From the NCBI GenBank assembly GCA_963978895.1, contig OZ022242.1, forward strand, positions 14,290,907 through 14,354,906: DNA of 64,000 bases. Direction: 5' to 3'. Below the pieces are notes generated by a model that saw nothing but the letters and a program-made list of their open reading frames with translations, was not told the origin of the DNA and did not search any database. Position 1 is the stretch's first letter. Each line of letters opens with the position of its first letter. Below are positions 54,530-64,000 of the stretch, piece by piece. The stretch comes from Erpobdella octoculata. Its lineage: Eukaryota > Annelida > Clitellata > Hirudinida > Erpobdellidae. Position numbers and translations under genes: made by a program.

Positions 54530-57500
54530 CACTAGACTTCGACATTACGCTGATTTTCGGGTCCAATGCCAAATACGTGCTATATTCAATCCGCGTTATA
54601 TTGAATCACAAGACATAGTGTTCATTTTTTTGGATCCATCGTTCAATCTGCATTATAACCGAATCCTCGCTTTATCCACATGCACAATATCGAGGGTCCA
54701 GTGTACTAGCGGGGTTGCTTGGTGTTTTTCTATTGTTTTTCTTTCCGGCTTTTTCTCTTTATTGCTCACGTTTCCTTCCTTGCTTACTCTTCCGCTGTCA
54801 CTCACTCTTCTGCTTCCTCTCCATTTCCCGTTCGCTTTTCTGCTCCCGCTCTCTCTCCCATTCCCGTCCTGTCGTTCCCCCTCGCTCTTCCACTTGCTTT
54901 CCCAATCTCACTCGATCTTCTGCTCGTTCTCCTGCTGGTTTTCCTGCTCCCGCTCTTTTTCTTTCTTCCACTACCTCCTAACTTCTTTTGCCTATAAAAC
55001 GTAAAATAGATTTGGTAAAATTTGCTTGACATCGTCAAACTGTGTTACGTACAGTGACGCATCCAGAAATTTTTTCGGGGGGGGGGGGGAACTGATTAGT
55101 AAGGAGTTTTCTGAAAAATTTACCACCCACAAAAGTCAAGGCTTAACAACAGTTTCAGTAATAATTAGTAATAACAAATCATGAAACATTTAAATTGAAA
55201 CAGTAAATTACAATATCAAATTCAACAACGTTTTTTCCGTGAAAAATTGTGAAGGTCATGATTGATGGTCATCTGGGCAAGCCCATTCAGTCTTGTCTGG
55301 CCCATTGAGCTGCGTAGATAAGATTTGAGTCTGCGCTGAGTTGAGAAGGATCTCTCGGCTGTTGCGGAAAAAGGGCAACGTGATGAAAAGTTTTAGCAGA
55401 GTATTTATCTGCGGATATATGGAATCCTCACAATGTTGCCGAACATCCACTGCGGTATGTGGCCGCTCTGCCAATGGGACATTCAACCATTTGGCTTTCC
55501 AGCGCGACTTTATATATGACTAGCCTGAACTGGTTCAGCCAATAAGAAAGTGTGGCCCATAAACACAAAAGAAATTAGGTAATAATTGAGTTGTGCAGAG
55601 CACATAAAATATTAGAGAAATAATTAAGAATATACATCGAAGAAAAAATTGAAAAACAACCCAAATACACCGGCACCCTCGTCACTTCGAAATCAACTTT
55701 GGCAAGTTTTTTTTTTTGGGGGGGGGGGGGGCATTTCTCCTGTGCCCCCTGGCTGTGACACTGGTTACGTAAAGTAAATTTGAATTTTGTTACTCAATAA
55801 CCCTTGATGTTCGTAAATAGGCACTTTTGGCCTGGAAAGTTTTTCGGTCATAAAAATTTTTAAAAAATTAAAAAATACCCTATGACCTTGTACTCTTTGA
55901 GCTATGCCTTCATGACAAATTTCGTTAAAATTTGTCTAACGGTTTGGATTTCTATAGTTGTTCTTAGTTGCTCTTTCTGTGTTTTTTCATGGAAGCAAAC
56001 CACAATATTACCAATATGCGCCTGGGTGGTCTAGCTTTTATTAGAATTATCGGCGAAAAGGCCGATTCCAATTATTGGGGGAAAAAGAAATACCGATAAC
56101 AAGCTGATAATCAGTGCACCTGTAATCTACATACATAATTTCCTATGTATGTGTGTGTGTGTGTGTGTGTCTGTGTGTGTGTATATATATGTTAGCAATT
56201 TTGCATAACACGGCGGCCACGTTGGTCAGCAGTCAGCAGTTGCTAAAATTAGTGCGCGCAGGTGTGTAATAAAAGTTATTACTCAATTATACACTGTCAG
56301 TCCTAAAGAAAAAAAGGTGGTGCTGCAATTGCAAAATAATATAGAATGGTATTTTAAAAAGTCTGTCATTTTTGATGGGATATTTCTAGCATATATATAT
56401 ATATATATATATTTATAGTGTTATTGTAGAAAATTTAGACTACAGATACACCGGGCGGCTTGCTGCTAACAGACCCCTCTTATTTTTTTATATTATTAAA
56501 AATTATATATTAATTATTAGCATCAAAGGCTGGACCTCAGCTGGGGTGTAAAAGTCATTGGAAGTGATCAATTTTCAGTGTATTGCCTTTTACAAGATAA
56601 TGAAAAAGTGAGAGCAGGAACTCTGGTCACCAAGTGCCCTCCTAAAGTTAATTCATATCATATTTTAGGTTAATTTAATTTAATTTAATTTATTAATTAT
56701 TTTGTTTTTGAAATTAGTTTTAGTTTATGTTATGTTAACTAGTTTTTCTGACCTGGAAAATACATTTTGTTTTGTTAACTGTGAAATTCATTTATTTCTA
56801 ATTACTTCTTATTATCTCCTCATCCAGCAAACAGTTACCTGGAATACTTTCTCGATTATGCCGATAGACTGGAGCGGAACTACTTTCCTGTTGTAGAAGA
56901 CAGAATTTTTAGGTGGTTTAATTTTTTATGAAAGCTGTCAAAATTGGTATGTGGATGTGTATTTGGTTATTTCTGATTAAAAATTATTACTAACTATTTG
57001 TTCTCAAGACTTCAGTCTTGAACTTAAGTTTGTTCTTAAAGTCTTGGTCTTGATCTTGACCTTGAACATAAGATTTTGGTGTGTCACGCAAAAGTCATAA
57101 TGGTCTTAATTTTCAAACAAAAAACTAAATTTTCAAAATAATTTTAGCAAATAAATATATAGTTGATAAAACTTTTATTTGCCTCCTATGAAAAGTTGTC
57201 ATATCAATGATCTGAAAATTCAAAAAATTAACTGGAACAAAAATATCTTAAACTAGCAGTGCCCGTAGCGGCTTCGCTCGCATGAAATTAGAGAGTTTGA
57301 ACCGTGCATCCATAGTAGAGATCAATTTTTTAGGTCTCGGCTCGGCCCGTCGACAACTTAGCCCAGCCCGTTTTAAAAACCCAAACTCCTGGCCCGGCAC
57401 AGCCCGTCTGAATTAGGCCCGGCCCATTCTTACAGGCTTAGAAGTTCTATATACTTGATGAAAAACTTCGGCCCGTCCCACCTTGACTTCAGGTTTGGCC

Positions 57501-60020
57501 CGGCCCAACTGAACACCCTAAAATCACTAAAATATCTATATACTTGGTGAAAAACCTCGGCCCGTTCCACTTTGATTTAAGGTTTGGCCTGGCCCGTGTG
57601 AAGACTCTAAAATAACGGCTTGGCCCGACCGGGGATAAACTGAACTTAGCTACTTTTAACCGGCACAAAACTTCAAAATACTAATTTTTACATTTGTAGC
57701 ACTTACAGTTTTTGAGTAGCAGTTATTTTGAAATCAAATAACCCTTTTTTCCACCCCACATTTGATGTCCTGGAAACCAAATTTTTAAAAAAATGTTGAA
57801 ACACTTATATCATAATTTTTTGAGTAAATACTAAATACTAATTTTGACATCTGTAGCATTCACAGTTTTTGAGTAGCAGTTACTTTAAAAACCAAAGAAA
57901 ACCTTTTTCCACCCCACATTTGAGGTCCTGAAAACCAAAATTTCAAAAAATGGTGAAACACATATATCCTTATTTTTAGAGTAGAAACTAAATACTAATT
58001 TTTACTTTTGTAGCATTAACAGTTTTTGAGTAGAAGCTACTTAAAAAACCAAATAACCCAATTTTCCAACCCACATTTTTGGTCCGGGAAACCAAATTTG
58101 TAAAAAATGGTGAAACACGTATATCTTTATTTTTAGAAAAGAAACTAAATAATAATTTGTACATCTGTGGTATTTACTGTTTTTGAGTAGCAGTTACTAT
58201 AAAAGACAATTAGCCCTATTTTCCACCCCACATTTGAAGTCCTGGAAACCAAATTTTCAAAAAATGCTAAAACACGTATTTCATTATTTTTGGAATAGAA
58301 ACTAAATACTAATTTTTACTCCTGTAGCATTAACAGTTTTTGAGTAGAAGCTACTTTAAAAACCAAATAACCCAATTTTCCAACCCACATTTGAGGTCCG
58401 GGAAACCGAATTTTCAAAAAATGGTGAAACACGTATCTTTTTATTTTTCAAAAAGAATCTATATACCAAATTTCAAAAAAAAATTTTAGAAAAAATTTTT
58501 AGAAAAAAGTTTGTTTTCCAGTTTTTTCCCCTCAGGAGCAAAATTTTCAAAAATCCTTTCTTAGCGGATGTTTACGCTATAAAAGTAATATAAGTTCCAA
58601 ATTTCACGTTCCTAGGATGAGGCGTTTGAGCTCGGCGTTGATTATCAGTCAGGACATGTTCTTTTATATATATAGATAATTGTTACATAGCTAAATTGAT
58701 AGTGTATTGATCTTTTTATGTTTAAGTTTAATGTTATTTGGAAGATTTTTCATTTTTTGCAAGTAGCAATAGCTAACATGATTGAGTTTTTTTTTCAAAG
58801 ATTTTTCAAAGATCCTTCATCCATTGCAATCAGTCATGATGTGAAAGTTGAAGTGTCAGTTGCCTTCATACCTGAATATTCGAACCTACAATTCGTGCAT
58901 GCCTATCTTGTCCAGTAATTAATTTTTTCAATTTTTTATACAATTTTAAAAGTGAATTAAATTAAGAATTAAAGAAAAGGCATATATGCTAATAAATGGA
59001 AATTTATATATGTTTTATATTCTAGTAATTGAAAATTTTTCAAAGTTTTTTTTAGTGTTTTAGACAAAGTTATGTAGTTGTTTTATTTTCATTTTTGTTA
59101 GAATGTATTTTCTTTTTTCTTATTTAGATTTTCTATGGATGAAACAGTGCCTCATAGGATGTCGTGTCAACTTAAAGCAAGACATTGGGAAATATTAGAG
59201 AATGGAAAGAAGTCAGTTGTTGATGGTGAAGGAGTTATTGGTTAGTTAGTGCACCTTTTATGTCACCCATTATATTATTTATGCAAATAATTTAACTTGA
59301 ATAATATATTTAATTTAAGTTTTCTAATTTGATGCATCAGAATTTATAATTTGGTCATGCACATCTTCATTCTAAACATTGTTATTTGCTGTATTTTTAA
59401 AGAATTGAAATGAGTTTTGTTTTTTTAGATTACATGAAAAACTTTTCAATATCTGTTTACAGATTTTTTTCATTATAACTCACTCATTCTTTGATCTTTT
59501 TTTTATCAGGGAAGATATTCTGCAAAATATCTATATTTTGTTGTTAAAAAAAATATATTTTAGTTAATTTATTTTGTCTGTGTTCATATTTTCCAAAGTT
59601 TTAGTTGAAACCTATGAAGTTTTTGTTTAATTGGATTGACGGTCATTTTTCCGCTTGTCCTTACCAGCGAAACTATTCCTATCTGAACCTCCATGTAGTT
59701 TTCATTAAATTTGTGTTTTTATTTATTTCTGTTTAAACATTTCCACATTCTTTTAAAGGTCTCTTTCCGTTCTTCAAACCCGGCACAAAATTCTCATACA
59801 TCAGCGGTACCAACTTTAAAGCAACATCAGGATCGATGAAAGGACATTATATTGTTCGTAATCTCAAAACAGGTACTTAAGAATCCTTTTTTATTTCGAT
59901 TTAAATTACTAGGCTGGTTGTTGACTTTTTTATTTTTTTTCAGATGAAGAATATCAGGTCACAATCCCAGAGTTTCACATGGTTGTTGAAGATATTGTTG
60001 AGCTCGCTAATTTACCATGA
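52317..60020 (+). CDS. FBXO3: F-box only protein 3
   Basis: Eleven exons: 52317-52408, 52565-52654, 53086-53243, 53691-53823, 54323-54407, 56521-56668, 56828-56912, 58801-58914, 59128-59240, 59759-59872, 59944-60020. They total 1209 nt and keep phase at every GT/AG junction, giving 402 residues. The F-box is at about residues 8-55 (FFDLPQDVMFQVFSYLDYQD), the substrate-recognition adaptor for SCF ubiquitin ligase. A SUKH/SMI1-like middle domain follows (LADLETMYGVELPSDLRCIY, RFHDGQERYEA, YLEYFLDYADRLERNYFPVV). The C-terminal ApaG domain (about 265-400) includes VEVSVAFIPEY, CQLKARHWEI, VVDGEGVIGLFPFFKPGTKF, SYISGTNFKATSGSMKGHY and VTIPEFHMVVEDIVEL. The protein stops soon after the ApaG domain, with no long acidic tail of the vertebrate kind. 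Introns 5 and 7 carry transposons. AATAAA at 60574-60579 is a candidate poly(A) signal. Confidence 0.96.
54497..55051. other. FBXO3 intron 5: (TA)n and CT-rich repeat
   Basis: A short (TA)n at 54497-54524, then from 54703 ACTAGCGGGGTTGC starts a CT-rich low-complexity stretch to about 54975, like those at 32306 and 40514. Frames over it are repeat translations. Confidence 0.6.
55052..55763. mobile_element. hAT-type non-autonomous element in FBXO3 intron 5
   Basis: Starts CAGTGACGCATCCAG and ends, in reverse complement, CAGTGTCACAGCCAGGGG, both with long G runs inside (55077-55089 and 55718-55731). Perfect 8-bp target duplication GTTACGTA at 55044-55051 and 55764-55771. No transposase frame. 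Confidence 0.93.
57255..58677 (+). mobile_element. Putative dispersed element in FBXO3 intron 7
   Basis: Begins ACTAGCAGTGCCCGTAGCGG and ends TCTTTTATATATATAGATAA, the same kind of start and end as the element at 40514-41455. Inside are a GGCCCGGCC-rich patch (57340-57620) and a 157-bp tandem array. No coding capacity. Class uncertain (Helitron-like or SINE-like ends are possible). Confidence 0.5.
57665..58450. repeat. 157-bp tandem repeat, about five copies
   Basis: The marker TTTGAGTAG starts at 57711, 57868, 58025, 58182 and 58339: exactly 157 bp each time. Each unit also has TTCCACCCCACATTTGA (or TTCCAACCCACATT) and TGGTGAAACAC. Alternate units are more alike (AGTAGCAGTTAC versus AGTAGAAGCTAC), hinting at a two-unit higher order. 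Confidence 0.92.
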
Positions 60021-61240
60021 TTCAACTATCAGCAGCATTGATCAAATAGATTTGTTCAATTCTCTATTTCATGCACATTTGCTTTTTTTGTTTTTTTTTA
60101 TTTATCAGCTTACCTTGGTAAAAAATCTTTAATTGAAGATGCTTCACCTTATCTTAGCATTATGTCATCTTGTCAAGCAATGTCAAAAGAATCTTGCAGA
60201 TTTGTTTTTAAATTTTTATTTCTATTTTTTTTCGTTGTGTACAATTTAATCTCATTTTATTACAAAACTGCGAGTAGAAAGTTTTATCATTTCAGGAATG
60301 TCCATAATTTTTTTTAAATATGTTTCTGTTATATAGCACTATAATTTGAATGCATGCAGTTCTGATGGGATTTTATTTTTAATTTGTTAATTTCATGACA
60401 CTGGCTGGTAATATATTCAAGATCATATGTTTGAAAAGCTCTTTGTGTTTGCTCTTTAATATTTCTGTTTAACTTAAATGTAATTTTCTTCAGCTATCTA
60501 GTATGAGGTCTGACCAGGTTCATTACCTTAATATTCATATTGGTTAGGGTAGCGTGTTTCTGTTACAACACCTAATAAAACATTACATATTTTAACATGG
60601 TTTAAAATGGTTTAGAAGACCAAAACCTTGCATGAAGGCCACTAAAAAATAGAAGTTAAAAATTGAAATCCAATTCGTCCAAGCATTGTTTTGAAGGTGT
60701 TGATTGATTCCACAGAGCTGCTTCTTTACTCAGCTGGATCCAGGCATTCTGAAAAATATGTGCTTGAATGTTCCATCTAACTGTTTGAAGTAGTCTTACA
60801 CTATTTGTTTTCTGGAAGTTCCTTGAAGCTGATTTATTTTTTTAAGTAAAATGTTCGATTCTAACAGTTAGAACTTCAAAATTTGTATCCTGGATCAGGT
60901 CATGGAAACTGAACTTGTGTACAAAACTTGGGAAAGTTTAAATAATGGGAAGAGGTTGAAGTTGAATAAATATGTCTTGACGGTGACGGTACACACGTAG
61001 TGAGCTAAATAAAGCACTAAAAAACTTATTAAAACTGCGAAACTCGTTTGACGCTGCTTTTTCAAAACATCCAAAATCAGAACTGTCAACTATCGAAGAT
61101 GCATCAGGTGGTACAAGTTTATCTGAAATTGCAAGTTGCCTCGGTTACTCAAAATAACTTAGTTTCTTTTGAGATGTCATGTACAGCAATAAAATTGACT
61201 TTCTTATTCTGGTACGGTTTACTATGTTGATCGGCCTAGT
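60021..61240. other. FBXO3 3' untranslated region and downstream spacer
   Basis: AT/T-rich. AATAAA at 60574-60579 is the best poly(A) signal, with others at about 61009 and 61188. No further exon recognised. Confidence 0.45.
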
Positions 61241-61259
61241 CTGAATCACTTCGTATCAC

Positions 61260-61700
61260 ATTCACAGCTAGCACTTAACAAGAGCCATTTTGTGTATTTT
61301 ATATTTTATACCGTTCCAAAAACATATGTTTTGAATAATAAACGCCAACATAAAAAAATTTCGTCGGTCTGTATCTGTAAGACCTTTGATACGTGCATCT
61401 GCTTGCCTGGAAAATAAAGACATAAAATAGGGAGGAGGGGGAAATTTCTCTGCCACTCGTCTCCTACGCGTTTCAAGTTATCCAATTTGCTTGTAATTTT
61501 CCATAACAAAAACGAGTCGTCATCTGCTTCCTCGTCTGTTTTCATCTGAAGGGAGGTGCTAACTCCCGTACGTATGGTATCCTGCCTGTATTGGTGTTTT
61601 TGTAACTGCAACATGATGTTTTTGTATCCGTTGTCTTCGTTTGCTGATGAATCAAACCATGACACTGCTGCGGAAACTGAAACTTTGCTCTAAGGTGATT
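61260..61700 (-). pseudogene. Possible hAT transposase C-terminal remnant
   Basis: Minus strand: LLWKITSKLDNL ... NFPLLPILCLYF in one frame, then RQADARIKGLTDTDRRNFFM and LAFIIQNI in the next. The order, acidic-W-FPLL then a variable block then a final helix, recalls the hAT dimerisation domain, but the key ERxFS-type block is not clear. Low certainty. Confidence 0.3.
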
Positions 61701-61899
61701 GCGAGATGTTTTGGTCAGCTGAATCACCAGTGATGCTGACGAGCTTGACGTGATCGACAATACACGTTATTTATGCTGGTGCAAGCACCGGCGATGAGTC
61801 AGTTAGTGCTTTTCGTCATGGTCTTTTGCTAGTAGATTTTTAATTCGTTAACAAATACAGTTTTGGCAATTATAAATTTCTGTCTTTCGCTTTTGATCA

Positions 61900-62282
61900 G
61901 ATGTATTGAAGACAAACAGTCTGTGCATCCCGGTGTCTCAGCTTCCGGGACGATCTCATCTTCGTTCAGCCTCTTCCGGTGAGCTTCTTGTTCTATCATG
62001 CAGAACCACGACGTTCGGACCGAGGACATTTGTAGTCGCCTGCCCAGTTACGTGGAACAACCTGCCGGAGGTACTTACCGACCCTGTAAATGCATACAGC
62101 CTTTCTGTTTTTAAGAAGAAGCTCAAGACCTTTTTGTTCTCTCGAATGCTAAATAGAATTTGACTTTTTAAATTTTGACATTAGATTCATTTGTTTTTCA
62201 TTTTGGCGCTGTTTGCCCCGTGCTCTGAGAAAATTTATTTTTAGAGAACACGTTAATAGCATAATAATAAAATAATAATCTG
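61900..62282 (+). mobile_element. LINE 3' end fragment
   Basis: Plus strand C-terminus: LLVLSCRTTTFGPRTFVVAC, PVTWNNLPEVL and SLSVFKKKLKTFLF, then about 100 bp of 3' untranslated sequence and an (AATAATAA) tail. This is the usual end of CR1/L2-group ORF2. Everything upstream is missing. Confidence 0.75.
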
Positions 62283-62584
62283 AAATTATTTGGGTTTTTC
62301 ATATGAATAATTGGCAAAATTACTTTTTCAATAGTTGTTCATCAGAGAACAGATTGAATGGTTCAATCCTTTTGTGATTTTATAGATATTTCAAACCAAC
62401 ATTGGACTATGTTTCGGATAGAATGACTGAAAAACCAAAAATTCTGACATTTTCATTTAAAAATGGCTTATTTATTTATTTATTTATTTATTGGTACACG
62501 AACAGAGGGACCCAAAGGGCCACTAATACTGTTCGGACAGAACACAATAAAAACTAAAGAAAAACAAAACAAAATAAACCGTCT

Positions 62585-62940
62585 GATGTGAGGCGACGAG
62601 CCAGGCAAAAGTAGAACAGAAGAGTTGTGTTCAAAATATAAACTATATGACTATATATGAATATTAACTAATACATAATAGATGGATTAGTAACAACAAG
62701 GTAATCAGATAAATATTTGTATTTAGATCTAGGTACCAGATAGATACTAGTTTTTAAATGAGGATGTGAGGCGACGAGCCAGGCAAAAGTAGAACAGAAG
62801 AGTTGTGTTCAAAATATAAACTATATGACTATATATGAATATTAACTAATACATAATAGATGGATTAGTAACAACAAGGTAATCAGATAAATATTTGTAT
62901 TTAGATCTAGGTACCAGATAGATACTAGTTTTTAAATGAG
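62585..62940. repeat. Perfect tandem duplication, 2 x 178 bp
   Basis: The unit starting GATGTGAGGCGACGAGCC at 62585 recurs at 62763 with no differences that I can see, followed by GATGT of a third start. It lies in the LINE's 3' untranslated region. Confidence 0.93.
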
Positions 62941-62978
62941 GATGTCACAGAAGGAGTAATAATAGAGCAATCAAATAT

Positions 62979-63944
62979 CTATTTATATGTGAGAAAGTTT
63001 GATAGGTTGGCTTCCGCTACGAGACATTTAAACCTACTGAGAGTGGTTGAACTGACAATATCGCTAGGCAATTGGTTCCATATATTAATAATACGATTAG
63101 TATAGAAAAATTTGGTAACATCAACTCTATTAAAGACAGATTTTAGCTTGAACTGGTGACCCCTAGTGGAATGATACATGGAGAACTGAAAACTATGTTT
63201 TAAGTCGGAATCAATAAAACCGTTCAAAAAGCTGTAGCACAAACAAAGATCACTGATGAGTCTTCGGTGTTCAAGTGATGGGAGATTGAGAGTTTTGAGA
63301 CTCACCGCATACGGAAGGTTCTTGAGAGCCGGGATCGCCTTGGTAAATCTTTTTTGAATTCTTTCGATATCGTCAATAAGATATCGGTGATGAGGATTCC
63401 ACACCTGCAAGCAATACTCCAGAAGAGGTCGAACATATGTGCAAAAGGCTTGCTTAAGCAAATCTGGATCTTTAGATGTAAATGATTTAATGATGAGACG
63501 CGATCTCACAGACGCAACATGAACGATATTTGCCACGTGATATTTGAAACTCAGGCTAGCATCCACAATCACTCCTAGGTCTCTGATATGATCAACGTTC
63601 TTTAGTTGGTAAGAGTCAATGGTGTAGATGGGAGATTTAAGTTTTGCACCTGCGGGACCAAAAATAGAGAGAACAAGACATTTTTCCTGTGCCAAGTTCA
63701 ACTGCCAGTCTTTGCTCCATACCAGCAAGTGGTCAATTGCCTTCTGTAAGTTGTTGGCATTAGGCTGGACAGGTGCATACAGTTTGATGTCATCGGCAAA
63801 TGGTTTGACTGAGATCGATCCCAACTCCACACTATCTGTAACATCGTTAATATAGATCAGGAACAGAGTTGGACCGAGAACACTGCCTTGCGGAACCCCG
63901 CTTGTAACAGCTCTTGGCTCAGAGCTCTTGGCTTTGTCTAACTA
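62979..63944 (-). CDS. LINE reverse transcriptase, C-terminal part
   Basis: Open frame with TSGVPQGSVLGPTLFLIYIN, KPFADDIKLYAPVQ (catalytic Asp pair intact), QKCLVLSIFGP-like thumb region and RDLGVIVDASLSFKYH. The C-terminal domain contains YVRPLLEYCLQVWNPH and HSTRGHQFKLKS. This is the CR1/L2-group layout, related to but clearly different from the 48200-51154 protein. The endonuclease and the first half of the transcriptase are absent, so it cannot act alone. Confidence 0.85.
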
Positions 63945-64000
63945 GCACACAATTTTGTTTACTTTGTTAAAACTCTAAATTTTTGAATTTTAAGTAAAAC

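Larger units (their letters stand above)
62466..63950 (-). mobile_element. CR1/L2-group LINE, 5' truncated
   Basis: Minus strand, from about 63950 (stop in the frame just upstream) to an (AAATA/TAAA)n tail at 62466-62492. The 3' untranslated part contains a perfect 178-bp tandem duplication (62585-62940). Confidence 0.85.

Overview
This is a 64 kb piece of an animal nuclear genome. The evidence is spliced genes with GT/AG introns of about 75 bp to 6.6 kb, AT-rich non-coding DNA, several LINE and DNA-transposon families, long microsatellites, and orthologues of animal genes (CEP41, FBXO3, GSTK1, a class A GPCR, a claudin/PMP22-type tetraspan). It is not a vertebrate-like locus. The mix of L2, CR1 and R2-type LINEs with hAT, pogo and Mutator-like DNA elements suits an invertebrate, but I cannot name the phylum from this sequence.

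Host genes in order: a claudin-like tetraspan gene (5719-8421, +, 3 exons); GSTK1, glutathione S-transferase kappa (15650-17762, +, 8 exons, protein ending in Ser-Lys-Leu); CEP41, a ciliary/centrosomal rhodanese protein (18606-29875, -, at least 11 exons), tail-to-tail with GSTK1; a two-exon rhodopsin-type GPCR (35283-36546, +); and FBXO3 (52317-60020, +, 11 exons, 402 residues). These genes have unrelated jobs and do not form an operon or cluster.

Much of the rest is transposon-derived. I could place ends for hAT-type elements with exact 8-bp target duplications at 10077-10403, 33269-34376, 40123-42385, 43479-44789, 47001-47770 and 55052-55763 (two of these duplications lie in simple repeats and are weaker). 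Other placed elements are a Mutator-like element with a 9-bp duplication at 38853-39702, a pogo-like element at 13886-15574, and a 3.2 kb inverted-repeat element at 26329-29571. The last lies inside CEP41 intron 2 and carries a 730-codon uncharacterised reading frame broken by one in-frame TAA. LINEs include an apparently intact two-ORF CR1-type element (about 48036-52080, -) directly upstream of FBXO3, a degraded L2-type element in CEP41 (23473-25990), an R2-like restriction-endonuclease LINE between two (ATGT)n tracts (10690-13074), and several fragments.

Nested insertions give a relative history. A hAT element splits a LINE at 47001-47770. Another hAT splits a 230-bp dispersed repeat at 40123-42385 and itself contains further repeats. 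A Mutator-type end sits inside another putative inverted-repeat element at 21811-21989. The most promising lead for something undescribed is the 26329-29571 element together with the decayed nuclease-like coding region at 45614-46782, which I think belongs to a related multi-copy family.
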